From Rhodoferax sp. (GTDB taxonomy: Bacteria; Pseudomonadota; Gammaproteobacteria; Burkholderiales; Burkholderiaceae_C), in NCBI RefSeq assembly GCF_012927445.1, contig NZ_JABBPD010000003.1, positions 124,001 to 188,000 of the forward strand: DNA of 64,000 nucleotides. Reading direction: 5' to 3'. Numbering within the stretch: the stretch's first letter is position 1; every line of letters starts with the position of its first letter. Of this stretch, positions 20,051 to 31,262 are shown piece after piece. A program made the position numbers and the translations under genes. Below the pieces are notes generated by a model. It saw only the letters and a list, made by a program, of their open reading frames with translations, had not been told where the DNA came from and made no database searches.

Positions 20051-20418
20051 CAGTCCTCTTTGGCCCGAGACGCTACAGCGCGCGCAATCAAGGCATTCAT
20101 GTCGGCAGCTTTCTCGGTTGTTTGGTCAAACAAGAAATGCAAGGTCGGCACGGTGTGAATGTGCAAGCGCTTGAACAAACCCGCCCGCAAAAAGCCGGCG
20201 GCCTGATTCAAACCTTCCGTACAAGCTTTGGGGTCTCCTGTCAGCAGACTGAAGAACACCTTGGCGTGTGCGTAGTCAGGCGTGACTTCCACCGCCTGAA
20301 TCGTCACCATGCCTACCCGTGGATCCTTGAGCTCGCGCGCAATCAGCTCGGTCAGATCACGCTGGATCTGATCGGCAACCTTGAAGCTGCGGTTAGGAGT
20401 TTTTGACTTGATTCGCAC
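20050..20418 (-). CDS. rbfA: 30S ribosome-binding factor RbfA
   Basis: A 122-residue KH-like protein that helps 16S rRNA maturation and cold adaptation. The core is recognisable: [44 protein letters not shown] (kept here in two parts) and the [17 protein letters not shown] region with the KLR-to-P kink. The gene lies 17 bp after infB and overlaps truB by one base, the usual bacterial order. Its product acts on the same particle as the IF2 and RimP encoded in the unit. Confidence 0.95.
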   Translation of the reverse strand: MRIKSKTPNRSFKVADQIQRDLTELIARELKDPRVGMVTIQAVEVTPDYAHAKVFFSLLTGDPKACTEGLNQAAGFLRAGLFKRLHIHTVPTLHFLFDQTTEKAADMNALIARAVASRAKED

Positions 20419-20435
20419 GATTTATCTCAAATCTA

Positions 20436-23360
20436 TCAAAGGGTACGGGCAATTTCACGAATCTCGAAGAACTCCAGCACGTCACCGTCTTGGATGTCGT
20501 TGTAGTTCTTGATATTCAAGCCGCACTCGAAGCTTTCCTTGACTTCCTTCGCATCGTCCTTGAAGCGCTTGAGCGATTCGAGTTCACCGGTGTAGATGAC
20601 CACGTTGTCACGCAACAACCGCAGACGCGCCGTACGTTTGACAATACCGGCGGTGACCATACAACCGGCAATCGAGCCGATCTTGGACACTTTGAACACC
20701 TGACGGATCTCGGCGGTACCAATGACCTCTTCCTTCTTGTCTGGCGTCAACATGCCCGACATGGCGAGCTTGAGCTCATCCACGGCGTCATAAATGATGT
20801 CGTAGTAACGAATGTCCACACCGTTGTTCTCGGCCAACTTGCGCGCACCGGCATCGGCACGTGTGTTGAACCCGATGATGACGGCCTTGGACGCAATCGC
20901 CAAATTCACATCCGACTCGCTGATCGCACCGACGGCGGTGTACACCAACTGCACCTTGACCTCTTCGGTCGACAGCTTGAGCAGTGACTGAGCCAATGCT
21001 TCCTGCGAACCCTGCACGTCGGCCTTGATGATGATCGGAACCATCTTGACAGCGCCGGCGGCCATGTCGGTGAACATGTTCTCCAGTTTGGCGGCTTGTT
21101 GCTTGGCCAACTTGGTGTGGCGGAACTTGCCAGCACGGTAGGTGGCAATTTCACGGGCACGGCGCTCGTCCGACATCACCATGAATTCATCACCTGCTTG
21201 CGGCACTTCCGTCAGACCCTGGATTTCAACCGGGATTGAAGGACCCGCAGTTTTAATGGTCTTGCCATTTTCATCCAGCATGGCGCGGACACGACCATAA
21301 GTGGAACCCGCCAGAACGACGTCACCAGTTTTGAGCGTGCCGGACTGCACCAGAATCGTGGCCACAGGACCACGACCCTTGTCGAGTCGGGCCTCAATCA
21401 CCAGACCCTTGGCCATGGCATCCACCGGTGCCCGCAATTCAAGCACTTCGGCTTGCAGCAGCACTTGTTCCAGCAAGGCATCAATGCCCTGACCGGTCTT
21501 GGCCGATACCGTGACGAAAGGTGAATCACCACCAAACTCCTCCGGCACCACTTCTTCTACCACCAGTTCGTTTTTGACGCGCTCTGGATTGGCATCTGGT
21601 TTGTCGATCTTGTTGATCGCCACCACAATCGGAACACCGGCTGCCTTGGCGTGCTTGATGGCCTCTTTGGTTTGCGGCATCACACCGTCATCCGCTGCCA
21701 CCACCAGAATCACAATGTCAGTCGCTTGAGCGCCACGGGCACGCATGGCCGTAAAGGCTTCGTGTCCAGGGGTGTCAAGGAACGAAATCATGCCGCGTGG
21801 TGTTTCCACGTGGTAGGCACCAATGTGCTGCGTAATGCCACCGGCTTCGGCTGAAGCCACTTTGGAGGTACGGATGTAATCCAGCAAAGAGGTTTTACCG
21901 TGATCGACGTGACCCATAACCGTCACAACCGGTGCGCGGGGCAACGATTCTGATTGCTGCTGGGACACTTCGTCATCGGTAAACGCTTCTGGATCGTCCA
22001 GCGCGGCAACGATGGCCTTGTGGCCCATTTCTTCCACCAAAATCATGGCGGTATCTTGATCCAGCGGCTGATTGATGGTGACCATCTGACCCAGCTTCAT
22101 CAGGTGTTTGATCACCTCAGAAGCCTTGACCGCCATTTTGTGTGCCAATTCGGCCACGGTAATGGTTTCAGGCACGTGGACTTCCAGCACACGCACTTCA
22201 ACTGGTGCGGCCTGCACGCGGTTGTCATCGCGACCGCGGTCGTTACTGCCGCGACGGCCTCTTGGCGCCGCACGGAAGTTGTTGCCACGACCCGGGCCGG
22301 GCGCACCGGTTGCACCACGGGTTGGAATGGCGCTCTTCTTTTTCGGATCGCCCGCCCAACTGCTGGAGAGTTTGGCTGACTTGACTTCTTTGCCAGCGCC
22401 AGCGGCGGTAGTGGTGCCTGGCGCACCGGCAACGCCGGGTTTGGCCGGTTTTGCAGCGACTGTGCCAGCGGCTGGCTTATGCAATGTGCCCTTGATGCCC
22501 GCCGCCTTGGCGGCCTCGGCCCTGATTTCTTCTGGTTTTTTGACAACCGGCGCTTTTTTGGCGGGCGATGACATCATCAAGCGAATGGCGGCGGCTTCGG
22601 CCTCGGCCTTACGTCGACGGTCACCCAGATCAGCGGCCCGTGCAACATCTTCAGCGGCCCGTGCTTTGGAATCAGCAGCTGCTTTTTCGCGAGCTTCCAG
22701 TTGCACCTTGGCTGCTGCTTCGGCTTTTTCTGCAGCTTCCAAAACTTTGGCCGCTGCAGTATCGATAGCATCTTTTGCTTGTTGTGCGGGGGCTTGCGCC
22801 TTGGCTTTTTCAAGGACAGCTTCAGCGGCAGCTTTTTCAGCCGCTTTGGCTGCGGCTGTTTCAGCCGCTTCACGCGCCCGGTCTTCCAACTCTTCGCGCT
22901 GACGCCTGCGCTCGGTGAGTTCTTCTTCCTGGCGGCGGATCAATTCAGCCTGCTGGCGAACCTCTTCTTCACGACGGGCCAATTCGGCATTGTCGATCTG
23001 CGGTGTCGTATCAAGTTCATGCTCAGGTTCAGATGACTCAACCGCCACCTCAACGCCGTCTTCGCGACGGACGAACGTACGTTTCTTGCGCACTTCAACC
23101 TGAATGGTGCGTGCTTTTCCGGTGGAATCAGCCTGCTTGATTTCACTGGTTGACTTCTTGACGAGCGTAATTTTCTTGCGCTCGGCACTGGCAGTGCCAT
23201 GGCTGGCCTGCAAATAGCTCAACAGATGCTGTTTATCAGCTTCTGTCAGTTTGTCAGTAGCGGCCGATTTGGCCACTCCTGCCGATTTCAGTTGCTCAAG
23301 CAAGGTATCGGTTGATTTTTTGAGTTCTATTGCAAACTCGGCGACGGTCGTACTGGACAT
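20436..23360 (-). CDS. infB: Translation initiation factor IF-2
   Basis: The GTPase that recruits fMet-tRNA to the 30S and promotes subunit joining, 974 residues. The N-terminal IF2N-like domain ([20 protein letters not shown]) is followed by a long Ala/Lys/Glu-rich region at about 120-260 and a Gly/Arg-rich linker around 340-380 ([14 protein letters not shown]). The second IF2N segment reads [20 protein letters not shown]. The G domain carries G1 [16 protein letters not shown]3 DTPGHEAF and G4 NKIDKP. The C-terminal domains contain the fMet-binding region. It lies 24 bp after nusA in the rimP operon. Confidence 0.98.
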   Translation of the reverse strand: MSSTTVAEFAIELKKSTDTLLEQLKSAGVAKSAATDKLTEADKQHLLSYLQASHGTASAERKKITLVKKSTSEIKQADSTGKARTIQVEVRKKRTFVRREDGVEVAVESSEPEHELDTTPQIDNAELARREEEVRQQAELIRRQEEELTERRRQREELEDRAREAAETAAAKAAEKAAAEAVLEKAKAQAPAQQAKDAIDTAAAKVLEAAEKAEAAAKVQLEAREKAAADSKARAAEDVARAADLGDRRRKAEAEAAAIRLMMSSPAKKAPVVKKPEEIRAEAAKAAGIKGTLHKPAAGTVAAKPAKPGVAGAPGTTTAAGAGKEVKSAKLSSSWAGDPKKKSAIPTRGATGAPGPGRGNNFRAAPRGRRGSNDRGRDDNRVQAAPVEVRVLEVHVPETITVAELAHKMAVKASEVIKHLMKLGQMVTINQPLDQDTAMILVEEMGHKAIVAALDDPEAFTDDEVSQQQSESLPRAPVVTVMGHVDHGKTSLLDYIRTSKVASAEAGGITQHIGAYHVETPRGMISFLDTPGHEAFTAMRARGAQATDIVILVVAADDGVMPQTKEAIKHAKAAGVPIVVAINKIDKPDANPERVKNELVVEEVVPEEFGGDSPFVTVSAKTGQGIDALLEQVLLQAEVLELRAPVDAMAKGLVIEARLDKGRGPVATILVQSGTLKTGDVVLAGSTYGRVRAMLDENGKTIKTAGPSIPVEIQGLTEVPQAGDEFMVMSDERRAREIATYRAGKFRHTKLAKQQAAKLENMFTDMAAGAVKMVPIIIKADVQGSQEALAQSLLKLSTEEVKVQLVYTAVGAISESDVNLAIASKAVIIGFNTRADAGARKLAENNGVDIRYYDIIYDAVDELKLAMSGMLTPDKKEEVIGTAEIRQVFKVSKIGSIAGCMVTAGIVKRTARLRLLRDNVVIYTGELESLKRFKDDAKEVKESFECGLNIKNYNDIQDGDVLEFFEIREIARTL

Positions 23361-23384
23361 TTGTTGTGTAACCTTTCATGACCA

Positions 23385-24881
23385 TTACTCTTGAGAAGCG
23401 GCGTCATTGGTAAACCAATGTGCGCGCGCCTTCATGATCAAGGTCTTGGCCTCGTCCGCAGACTGGCCGGTGATTTCAGTGAGTTCGTCAACGGCCAAAT
23501 CGGCCAGGTCGTCAAGCGTGTGAACGCCGCCATCTGCCAGTTTGCCGATCAGTTCGGGGGAAAGGCCTTCGAGGTCATGCAAGTTTTGCGAAACCTCTTC
23601 GGCACTCTCTTCTTGCGCAATTTCCATGGTCAAAAGCGCGTCTTTAGCGCGGGTGCGCAATTCGTTGGCAGTGTCTTCGTCAAAACTCTCGATTTCGAGC
23701 ATTTCTTCCAACGGCACGTAGGCAACCTGCTCCAGACTGGTAAAGCCTTCTGCAATCAGCAGATCGGCAATTTCTTCGTCCACATCGAGCTTTTCCATGA
23801 AAAGCTTGCGACCAGAATCAGTCTCATTGGCTTGCTTCTGGGCTGATTCGGCGGCATCAAGGATGTTGATCTTCCAGCCGGTCAGGTCGGACGCCAGGCG
23901 CACATTTTGACCGCCACGGCCGATCGCAATCGCCAGGTTTTCTTCGTCCACCACCACATCCATGGCATGACGCTCTTCGTCGACCACGATGCTTGAGACA
24001 TTGGCCGGGGCCAAGGCACCAATCACAAACTGGGCTGGATCTTCACTCCACAGCACAATGTCCACGCGCTCGCCGGCTAACTCGTTGGTCACGCCATTGA
24101 CACGCGTACCCCGCACACCAACACAGGTACCGATAGGGTCAACGCGCTTGTCATGCGACAACACAGCAATCTTGGCGCGAGAGCCAACATCACGGGCGCA
24201 GGATTTAATTTCCAGCAAACCCTGCTCAATTTCAGGAACTTCCTGACGAAACAGTTCCACCATGAACTCAGGCGCCGAACGCGACAGAATGATGGGCGCA
24301 CCGCGCAGGGTCAAGTCCACTTCCATGATCATGGCGCGAACCCGGTCACCCATGCGAAGATTCTCTTTCGGAATCATCTCGCTGCGGCGCAGACGGCCTT
24401 CAACTCGGCCGCTCTCGACAATCAGGTCACCCTTGTCCATGCGCTTGACCGTGCCGACAAAAATCTTGTCGCCGCGCGACATGAAGTCGTTGAGCAGCAT
24501 CTCACGCTCAGCGTCACGAATTTTTTGCAGAATGACCTGCTTGGCAGCCATGGCACCGATACGGCCAATCGGGACTGATTCCACCGTTTCTTCGATGTAT
24601 TCGTCCACCTCAATGTCGGGAATCTGCTCTTTGGCTTCGAACAACAGGATTTCCTGGTCCGGCAGCTGCAGACCCGCCTCATCCGGCACCACATGCCAAC
24701 GACGAAACGTCTCATAGCTGCCGCTGTCGCGATCAACTGCGACGCGGATATCCACGTCGCCCTGGGAAAGCTTCTTGGTCGCTTGCGCCAGCGCTGCCTC
24801 AACAGCGCCAAACACCACATCACGCTCCACATTCTTTTCGCGTGAGATGGCTTCTACCAGCATTAACATTTCGCGATTCAT
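23385..24881 (-). CDS. nusA: Transcription termination/antitermination protein NusA
   Basis: A 498-residue elongation factor bound to RNA polymerase. Domain order is an N-terminal RNAP-binding domain ([18 protein letters not shown]), S1 (about 130-195, [21 protein letters not shown]), KH1 and KH2 (about 200-345, with [15 protein letters not shown] and [17 protein letters not shown]) and two C-terminal acidic AR repeats (from about 365) with helix-hairpin-helix character. The ATG at 24881 starts the conserved N-terminus and has CAGGAGA upstream; the frame extends further but is not conserved. It lies 22 bp after rimP. Confidence 0.97.
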   Translation of the reverse strand: MNREMLMLVEAISREKNVERDVVFGAVEAALAQATKKLSQGDVDIRVAVDRDSGSYETFRRWHVVPDEAGLQLPDQEILLFEAKEQIPDIEVDEYIEETVESVPIGRIGAMAAKQVILQKIRDAEREMLLNDFMSRGDKIFVGTVKRMDKGDLIVESGRVEGRLRRSEMIPKENLRMGDRVRAMIMEVDLTLRGAPIILSRSAPEFMVELFRQEVPEIEQGLLEIKSCARDVGSRAKIAVLSHDKRVDPIGTCVGVRGTRVNGVTNELAGERVDIVLWSEDPAQFVIGALAPANVSSIVVDEERHAMDVVVDEENLAIAIGRGGQNVRLASDLTGWKINILDAAESAQKQANETDSGRKLFMEKLDVDEEIADLLIAEGFTSLEQVAYVPLEEMLEIESFDEDTANELRTRAKDALLTMEIAQEESAEEVSQNLHDLEGLSPELIGKLADGGVHTLDDLADLAVDELTEITGQSADEAKTLIMKARAHWFTNDAASQE

Positions 24882-24903
24882 GCCATAACTCTCCTGTTTC
24901 AAT

Positions 24904-25509
24904 TCAATCCAAATTTGTCTCTGAGTCGCCTTTGACACCGCGACCCTTGAAGCTGACGATGGGCGCCAGTCGCGCCTCTTTCAACTCATCCAGAGTAAAC
25001 CCCAGGGCCTGCAATGGCACCTGCAATCTCTTCTTGCTAATTTTTTGACCCGGCTTGCCAACTGGCAGATCGCTCCAGACGATTTGCCAACCCGGCGCTC
25101 CACCCTCAACCTGGGTGCGCTCCAAGGTGCCGCGAAACTTCTTGCGTGTGGCATTAACTTGCCCTGCCGCCGCCGCAACCCCAATGGGCGCCTTGAGCGT
25201 GACATCAATTTCTTGACCCACAAAGCGCTCAAAATCTTTTTCATGCCGCAAGGGACGATCAATACCCGGCGAGGAAACCTCAAGCCGCTTGTAATCAATG
25301 CCATCCACCTCAAGCGCAAACAGAAGCTGACGCGTCACCTTCTCGCAATCTTCAACCGTGACAAACTGCTCAACAACAGAACCATCCGCATTCGGCAACC
25401 ACGGATGGTCGATCGTGATGCGCAGTAATCCAGCAGCGGAACGCTCGGATTCCACCAGGTCGTAACCGAGACCAGCTACGGTTTGTTCAACAATTTCTTT
25501 TAGTGCCAC
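24904..25509 (-). CDS. rimP: Ribosome maturation factor RimP
   Basis: A 201-residue protein for 30S maturation. The N-terminal alpha/beta domain has [34 protein letters not shown] and the family signature [12 protein letters not shown]. The C-terminal Sm-like domain follows ([13 protein letters not shown]). It is about 50 residues longer than E. coli RimP, with the excess in the C-terminal domain and a basic tail. GTG at 25509 is the only start that fits the family. It heads the rimP-nusA-infB-rbfA-truB-typA unit and is shielded from the yej operon by a terminator. Confidence 0.95.
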   Translation of the reverse strand: MALKEIVEQTVAGLGYDLVESERSAAGLLRITIDHPWLPNADGSVVEQFVTVEDCEKVTRQLLFALEVDGIDYKRLEVSSPGIDRPLRHEKDFERFVGQEIDVTLKAPIGVAAAAGQVNATRKKFRGTLERTQVEGGAPGWQIVWSDLPVGKPGQKISKKRLQVPLQALGFTLDELKEARLAPIVSFKGRGVKGDSETNLD

Positions 25510-25542
25510 GTGTGTATAAATGCGATGCAAAAACAATCGACC

Positions 25543-25572
25543 AAAAAAAACGGGCGGTAGATACCCGCCCGT
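25543..25572 (-). terminator. Rho-independent terminator of the yej operon
   Basis: On the minus strand an ACGGGCGG/CCGCCCGT stem with a six-base loop is followed by eight T. It lies 60 bp after the yejF stop and just before rimP, so it isolates the two operons. Confidence 0.9.
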
Positions 25573-25631
25573 TTGGTCGTGAGCTTGGATTGTACCCGAA
25601 AACCTGCTTCTACGCCTTGATTTCTAACGCT

Positions 25632-27326
25632 TTATCCGGCTGCCGCCAGCAGGATTCGGGTGTAATCCACCTTAGGCGCGGCTAACACTTGGGCGGCAGG
25701 CCCCGCCTCCACGATATCCCCATCTTTCATGACCATAATTTGATGGGCCATGGCCCGAATGACATCGACATCGTGCGTGATGAGCAGATAACTCAAGCCA
25801 TGGTCCCGTTGCAAACGCTGCAACAATTGCAATACCTGCTTCTGGATCGTGACATCGAGCGCGCTGGTGGGCTCATCGAGTACCAAGACCTGCGGCTTGA
25901 CGATCAGCGCGCGCGCGATGGCCAAACGCTGCCGCTGCCCGCCAGAGAATTCATGCGGATAACGCTGCAGCAGGCTTGCAAACTGGGTTTCATCCAGGTC
26001 AACGCCCATGCCAACCTCTAGCAGTGCTTGCACTACCCGCTGGCGGCGTTCAGTGAGTGGCAGCTCGGGCTCATGCACCAGCAGCCCTTCGCCCACAATC
26101 TCTTCAACGGTCAGTCGTGGCGACAGGGACGAAAAAGGATCCTGAAACACGACCTGTACCACGCGCCGCATGGATTTGTTGCTGGCTGCGCTTAAGCCCC
26201 AGGATTGTCCGGTCACCTTCATTTCGCCCGAGAAAGGCAATAGCCCCAGCGCAGCCAGCGCCAGAGTGGATTTGCCGGACCCTGATTCACCGATGACGCC
26301 CAGCGTTTGCCCCGGCGAAAGGTGAAAGTCGGCACCCTGCACCGCAACAAACTCGCCATGACGAAACCAGCCGTTGAAGCCCGGTAGCGCTGTCGGGTAG
26401 GTCACGCGCAGCGCCCGGGCCTGCATCACGGCCTGTTCGCTGGCAACAGGCGCCACCTCGAGCACATCACGAACCGGCTTGCTGTCAATCAATCGGCGGG
26501 TGTAACTGTGTTGCGGACGGGCAAATACGTCGGCCACAGCGCCCTGCTCCACGATATGACCGTTTTCCATCACGATGACGCGGTCGGCAAAGCGCCGTAC
26601 CAGATTCAAGTCATGGGTGATCATGAGTACGGCCATGCCATTTTTTTGCTGAAAGCTGGCCAGCAGATCCAGTATCTGCCCGCGCAGGGTCACATCGAGC
26701 GCGGTGGTGGGCTCGTCGGCCAGCAACAATTTGGGCTGACACGCCAGCGCCATGGCGATCATGGCGCGCTGGCGCTGGCCACCGCTGAGCTGATGCGGAT
26801 AGGCCTTGGCACGTCGCGCGGGCTCGGCAATCCCGGTGTCAGCTATTAACTTAATAGCTGCTTGCGCAGACTGCTGGCGGGCTAGACCCTGTTTTAGCTC
26901 CAAAACTTCGGCAATTTGATCGCCCACCGTGAACAGCGGGTTGAGTGCCGTCATGGGTTCCTGGAAAATCATCGAAATGGCCTGGCCGCGCAGGCCGCGC
27001 AGCGCACGCTCCGGCATGGACAGCAGGTCGCTCCCCTGAAACAGGGCCTGGCCGCTGATGTCAGCGTTTTGCACCAGACGCAGCAGACTCAGGGCGGTCA
27101 CTGTTTTGCCGGAGCCAGATTCACCGACCAATGCCAGTTTTTCGCCGGGGGCTATGGAAAAATCGATACCGTGCACCACCTCTTTGCCGGAGAACGCCAC
27201 ACGCAGACCGTTAACGGTCAGCAACGGTGGGCGCGTGATCTGTTCCGCCGACAGGCCGCCCTTAGGCGGAACAGCCCCCTCGGGGGGCAGCGAGGACACG
27301 TCAGTGCCGAGCGTGGGGGCGTTCAC
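25632..27326 (-). CDS. yejF: Dipeptide/oligopeptide ABC transporter, tandem ATP-binding protein (YejF-like)
   Basis: Two ABC cassettes in one chain of 564 residues. Cassette 1 has Walker A GESGSGKT, signature LSGGQRQR and Walker [13 protein letters not shown]. Cassette 2 has [17 protein letters not shown] and [12 protein letters not shown]. It energises the YejBE permease for peptide import. The GTG start at 27326 overlaps the yejE stop (GTGA). The first 30 residues are translated from a GC-rich hairpin repeat and precede the conserved [11 protein letters not shown], so they are not part of the fold. In cassette 1, a tract at about residues 147-162 between the Q-loop and the signature ([16 protein letters not shown]) comes from a copy of the AATAGCTGC repeat (26842-26887). 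Confidence 0.93.
   Translation of the reverse strand: MNAPTLGTDVSSLPPEGAVPPKGGLSAEQITRPPLLTVNGLRVAFSGKEVVHGIDFSIAPGEKLALVGESGSGKTVTALSLLRLVQNADISGQALFQGSDLLSMPERALRGLRGQAISMIFQEPMTALNPLFTVGDQIAEVLELKQGLARQQSAQAAIKLIADTGIAEPARRAKAYPHQLSGGQRQRAMIAMALACQPKLLLADEPTTALDVTLRGQILDLLASFQQKNGMAVLMITHDLNLVRRFADRVIVMENGHIVEQGAVADVFARPQHSYTRRLIDSKPVRDVLEVAPVASEQAVMQARALRVTYPTALPGFNGWFRHGEFVAVQGADFHLSPGQTLGVIGESGSGKSTLALAALGLLPFSGEMKVTGQSWGLSAASNKSMRRVVQVVFQDPFSSLSPRLTVEEIVGEGLLVHEPELPLTERRQRVVQALLEVGMGVDLDETQFASLLQRYPHEFSGGQRQRLAIARALIVKPQVLVLDEPTSALDVTIQKQVLQLLQRLQRDHGLSYLLITHDVDVIRAMAHQIMVMKDGDIVEAGPAAQVLAAPKVDYTRILLAAAG
26842..26887 (+). repeat. Dispersed palindromic repeat, copy D (inside yejF)
   Basis: On the plus strand: GCTATTAACTTAATAGC, TGCTTGCGC, a variable part and GGCGGGCTAGAC. 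yejF reads it from the other strand as [16 protein letters not shown]. Confidence 0.85.
27250..27321. repeat. GC-rich hairpin repeat, copy 2 (5' end of yejF)
   Basis: Contains the palindromes GCCGCCCTTAGGCGG and CCCCCTCGGGGGG followed by CAGCGAGGACACG and GAGCGTGGGGGC. It matches the order of elements in the guaA-guaB spacer at 9722-9792. Here it is translated as the N-terminal extension of YejF. Confidence 0.6.
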
Positions 27327-28381
27327 TTTTCTGCCTTTCGCGGGTCCAGCGCATCACGCAGGGCGTCGCCCATGAAGGTCAGCAGCAGCAGGGTCACCAC
27401 CAGCACGCCAAAGGTGGCGAGCGAGATCCACCAGGCGTCGATATTGTTTTTGCCCTGCGACAGCAACTCGCCCAGTGACGGCGTTCCGGGCGGCACACCC
27501 AAGCCCAGAAAGTCCAGCGAGGTCAGCGCCAGAATAGCGCCGCTCATGCGAAAAGGTAAAAACGTGACCACCGGGGTCATGCTGTTGGGCAGCAGGTGAC
27601 GTGTGATGATTTGCCAATTGCTCACGCCCAGTGCCCGCGCCGCTCGCACGTAATCGAGTTGCCGGTTGCGCAGGAACTCGGCCCGCACGTAGTCCGACAA
27701 ACCCATCCAGCCGAACAAGCTCAACAAAGCCAGCAGCAGCGCCAGACTGGGCGCGAACACCGCGCTGAAGATGATGAGCAGGTACAACTCCGGCATGGAA
27801 CCCCAAATCTCGATAAACCGCTGAAACGCCAGATCCGTCGTGCCGCCGAAAAAGCCCTGAATCGCCCCGGTGATCACGCCCAGCAGCACGCCTGTGACGG
27901 TCAGCGCCAAGGCAAACAGCACACTGACGCGAAAGCCATAAATCAGTTGCGCCAGCAGGTCACGGCCGCGGTCATCGGTGCCCAGCCAGTTATCGCGGCT
28001 GGGGGCCGACGGATTGGGTTCTTTGGCAAAGTAATTCAGCGTTTTAGGACCGTAGGGGTTGGGTGCAAACAGCGCCCAGTTGCCGGATTGAGACAAACGC
28101 TCCCGTATGAAGGGGTCCAAATAGTCGGTGCTGGTGTCGAAGTCACCGCCAAACGTTTTTTCCGAATAGTCCTTGACCATGGGGAAGTAGGTCGTTCCCT
28201 CGTAGCGAACCACGAGTGGCCGGTCGTTAGAGATCACTTCCGCAAACAGGCTCAACACCACCAGTGTGCAAAAGACCAGCAGGCTCCAAAAACCGAGTCG
28301 GTTGCGCTTGAAGCGCAACCAGGCCCGACGCGAAGGACTCAGGCTGGGCCTTGGCGCTGGCGGCTTAATCAAATTTGACAC
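27323..28381 (-). CDS. yejE: Peptide ABC transporter permease (YejE-like)
   Basis: A 352-residue BPD-type permease. A cytoplasmic N-terminus with a first helix (FWSLLVFCTLVVLSLFAEVI) leads to a large periplasmic insert at about 60-140 that is typical of YejE. The DPP/OPP-C core follows with the NWLGTDDRGRDLLAQLIYG motif and the EAA loop in RAARALGVSNWQIITRHLLP. Five further helices follow. It pairs with YejB to form the membrane channel. It overlaps yejB by 17 bases and yejF by four, so the operon is tightly coupled. Confidence 0.93.
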   Translation of the reverse strand: MSNLIKPPAPRPSLSPSRRAWLRFKRNRLGFWSLLVFCTLVVLSLFAEVISNDRPLVVRYEGTTYFPMVKDYSEKTFGGDFDTSTDYLDPFIRERLSQSGNWALFAPNPYGPKTLNYFAKEPNPSAPSRDNWLGTDDRGRDLLAQLIYGFRVSVLFALALTVTGVLLGVITGAIQGFFGGTTDLAFQRFIEIWGSMPELYLLIIFSAVFAPSLALLLALLSLFGWMGLSDYVRAEFLRNRQLDYVRAARALGVSNWQIITRHLLPNSMTPVVTFLPFRMSGAILALTSLDFLGLGVPPGTPSLGELLSQGKNNIDAWWISLATFGVLVVTLLLLTFMGDALRDALDPRKAEK

Positions 28382-29393
28382 GCGGGTCCACCCAGACGTA
28401 ACACAGGTCAGAAATCAGCTTGGTGACCAAGCCAATCAGCGTAAAGAAATACAAGGTGCCCAGCACCACCGGGTAGTCGCGCCGGATCACGCTCTCGTAG
28501 CTCAGTAGACCGAGCCCATCGAGGGAAAACAGCGTTTCGATCAGCAGCGAACCGGTAAAAAACGCGCCGATAAAGGCCGCCGGGAAGCCGGTAATGATGG
28601 GGATCAGGGCATTGCGAAACACATGTTTCCACAGCACCTGCCGCTCATCCAGCCCTTTGGCCCGCGCCGTCACCACGTACTGCTTGCGAATTTCTTCCAG
28701 AAAAGCGTTCTTGGTCAGCATGGTGGTGACGGCAAAACTACCCAGCACCATGGCGGTGACCGGCATGGCGATGTGCCAGAGGTAATCGACGATGCGCGCC
28801 CCCCAGCTCAACTCATCCCAGTTGCTGGAGGTCAAACCCCGCAGCGGAAACCATTGCAACTGGCCGCCAAAGATGACCAGCAGCGCCACGCCCAGCACAA
28901 AGCCGGGAATGGCATAGCCCATGAGCACCAGCAGCGTGGTGACGAAGTCAAAGCGCGATCCGGCCCGCACCGCCTTGGCCACGCCGAGCGGCACGGCAAT
29001 CAAATAACTGATGAAAAACGTCCACAACCCGAGGCTGATGGACACCGGCAGCTTCTCCCACAGCAGTTGGGAAACCTCTTTGTTTTGGAAAAAACTTTTG
29101 CCCAGGTCAAAGCGGGCGAACTGGCCGAGCATTTGAAAGAAGCGCTCGGGGGCCGGTTTGTCAAAACCATACAAGGCCTTGATCTGTTCCAGTCGCTTGG
29201 GATCCACCCCTTGGGCGCCCCGGTAGCTCAAGCCACCGCCCTCGGCGCTGGAACCGGTCCCCGCCTTGGCCTCGGCCATGTACTGTTCCACCGGCCCGCC
29301 AGGTACAAACTGGACCACGACGAAGGTAATGAGCAAGACGCCCAGCAAGGTGGGGATCATCAGCAACAGACGTTTGAGGATATAGACCAGCAT
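28365..29393 (-). CDS. yejB: Peptide ABC transporter permease (YejB-like)
   Basis: A 342-residue inner-membrane permease with six helices. The N-terminus MLVYILKRLLLMIPTLLGVL is the standard DPP/OPP-B start. A periplasmic stretch (about 30-90) includes LSYRGAQGVDPKRLEQIK, and the EAA loop is TARAKGLDERQVLWKHVFRN. The presence of the insert after helix 1 and the GDxFFQNKEV region fit YejB rather than DppB. It follows yejA by three bases. Confidence 0.93.
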   Translation of the reverse strand: MLVYILKRLLLMIPTLLGVLLITFVVVQFVPGGPVEQYMAEAKAGTGSSAEGGGLSYRGAQGVDPKRLEQIKALYGFDKPAPERFFQMLGQFARFDLGKSFFQNKEVSQLLWEKLPVSISLGLWTFFISYLIAVPLGVAKAVRAGSRFDFVTTLLVLMGYAIPGFVLGVALLVIFGGQLQWFPLRGLTSSNWDELSWGARIVDYLWHIAMPVTAMVLGSFAVTTMLTKNAFLEEIRKQYVVTARAKGLDERQVLWKHVFRNALIPIITGFPAAFIGAFFTGSLLIETLFSLDGLGLLSYESVIRRDYPVVLGTLYFFTLIGLVTKLISDLCYVWVDPRVKFD

Positions 29394-29396
29394 GGT

Positions 29397-31193
29397 TTAT
29401 TTGGCCCACCAGGTGTCAATGGCCCAGCCTTCGCCTTGGGCGTAGGGCGGCATGGTGGCTGGCATGGCAATGCGCCAGCTGTTGTAAACCATGCGGTGGG
29501 TGCCGGCGGCCCACTGGGGAATCAGCAAGTGGCTGTGGCTGATGACACGTTCCAGCGCACGGCAAGCGGGCAACAACTCGGACTTGGATTTGGCGCTGGT
29601 CATCTTGTTGATCAACGCATCGACTGCCGGGCTTTTGATGCCGGACAGGTTGCCGGAGTCTTCAATGTCGGCGGCCTTGGCGCCAAACAGGTCCGCGTAC
29701 TCCTGCCCCGGGTTCTGCGTGCCGCCGTAGGCCATGGAGGTCATATCAAACTCAAATTTTTGCAGGCGCTGCTGGTACAAGGCAAAGTCCACCGGGCGAA
29801 AGTTCAGCTGGATGCCGAGTTTTTCGAGGTTGCGTGCCCAGGGTGCCACCACGCGGGCGCTGCTTTCGTTGCTGTCCAGGTACTCGATGTCAAACGCCTG
29901 GCCCTGCGCATTGCGCAAGGCGCCATCGCGCACCTCCCAGCCAGCGGCCCGCAGCAAAACCTGTGCTTGGCGCAGGTTGCCGCGCAGAGACGAAGTGCCA
30001 TCGGTGCGCGGCGCTGTGGTCATCGGCCCGAAGGTGGCGGGTGGAATGTCTTTCCGCCAGGGCGCCAGCAAGGCAAGCTCTTCCGGGCCGGGCACCCCGG
30101 TGGCCTGGCAATCGGTGTTGCCGAACAGGCCGTTGACTCGCTGATAGGCGTTGTAGAACATCTGGCGGTTCATCCACTCGTAATCCAGCGCCAGCCCGAG
30201 TGCTTGACGCACGCGCACGTCCTTGAACTTGTCGCGTCGGGTATTGAGCACATAGCTCTGAAAGCCGGAAGGCAAACGATGCTGGAACTCGCGTTTGACC
30301 AGTTCACCGGACTCGAACCGCTTGCCATTCACCCGGCGCGCCCAGTCGCCGGCCGAAAAAAACCGCATCAAGTCAAACTCGCCGGCCTTGAGGGCTTCCA
30401 GCCGGGCGGTATTGTCTTTGTAAATCTTGACCGTGATGCGCTCGAAGTTGTTGCTGCCGCGCTTCACATTCAGGTCCCGAGCCCAGTAATTTGGGTCTCG
30501 CACATAGGTGATGTCTTTGCCAAACCGCACCGGGCCGATTTTGTAGGGGCCGCTGCCAATCGGTATGTCCGTCACCACCTGGTCAAACGATTTGGGTTTG
30601 CCGTTCTCCATGCCCCACTGTCGGCTAAAGACCGGCAGACCGCCCACGGTGAGCGGCAGCCCGCGGTTGGGTTTTTTGAAACGGTAGCGCACGGTGTGCT
30701 CATCCAGCACCTCCAGGCCGGCCACGTCTTCCAGCAGACTTTTATAGGCGGGCGAGGTGTAAGGCCCCATCAGGGTGTCAAAACTGAACTTCACATCTGC
30801 GGCCAGCACCGGAGTGCCGTTATGAAAGCGCGCTTCGGGCGCCAAACGAAAGGTGGCGCTCATGCCATCGGCCGCCACGACCACATCGTTGGCCAGCAGG
30901 CCATAGCCGGAGCCGGTTTCATCGAGAGCGCCGGTGAGCAGCGAGTCAAACATCAAGTCTGACAGGTAAGCGGGGGCGGTGCCCTTGATGGTGAAGGGGT
31001 TGTACTTGTCGAAGGTGGACACCCGCAGATTGCTGACCAAACGCAATTCGCCACCTTTAGGGGCATTGGGATTAACGTAATCAAAATGCGAAAAATTGGC
31101 CGGGTACTTCAGGTCACCCCAAAGGGCGTAGCCATGCGCCGCCCATAACGGCGCAGACATTCCCCACAACAGCAATAACAGCAGACTTCGCAT
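29397..31193 (-). CDS. yejA: Extracellular solute-binding protein of a peptide transporter (YejA-like)
   Basis: A 598-residue periplasmic binding protein, family 5. A signal peptide (MRSLLLLLLWGMSAPLWA) leads into the YejA hallmark HGYALWGDLKYPANFSHFDY and NAPKGGELRL. The C-terminal lobe carries SMAYGGTQNPGQEYADLFG. The ATG at 31193 starts a clean signal peptide; a start six codons earlier would only lengthen it. It is the first gene of yejABEF. In E. coli the system takes up microcin C and in other bacteria it affects peptide uptake. It is divergent from fabI with a 69-bp gap. Confidence 0.92.
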   Translation of the reverse strand: MRSLLLLLLWGMSAPLWAAHGYALWGDLKYPANFSHFDYVNPNAPKGGELRLVSNLRVSTFDKYNPFTIKGTAPAYLSDLMFDSLLTGALDETGSGYGLLANDVVVAADGMSATFRLAPEARFHNGTPVLAADVKFSFDTLMGPYTSPAYKSLLEDVAGLEVLDEHTVRYRFKKPNRGLPLTVGGLPVFSRQWGMENGKPKSFDQVVTDIPIGSGPYKIGPVRFGKDITYVRDPNYWARDLNVKRGSNNFERITVKIYKDNTARLEALKAGEFDLMRFFSAGDWARRVNGKRFESGELVKREFQHRLPSGFQSYVLNTRRDKFKDVRVRQALGLALDYEWMNRQMFYNAYQRVNGLFGNTDCQATGVPGPEELALLAPWRKDIPPATFGPMTTAPRTDGTSSLRGNLRQAQVLLRAAGWEVRDGALRNAQGQAFDIEYLDSNESSARVVAPWARNLEKLGIQLNFRPVDFALYQQRLQKFEFDMTSMAYGGTQNPGQEYADLFGAKAADIEDSGNLSGIKSPAVDALINKMTSAKSKSELLPACRALERVISHSHLLIPQWAAGTHRMVYNSWRIAMPATMPPYAQGEGWAIDTWWAK

Positions 31194-31262
31194 GCGACAA
31201 TTCTGCATCAAATGCCGCCGCCGATACGGCGATGATTCACCTGCTTATATAAGAGAGACGAT

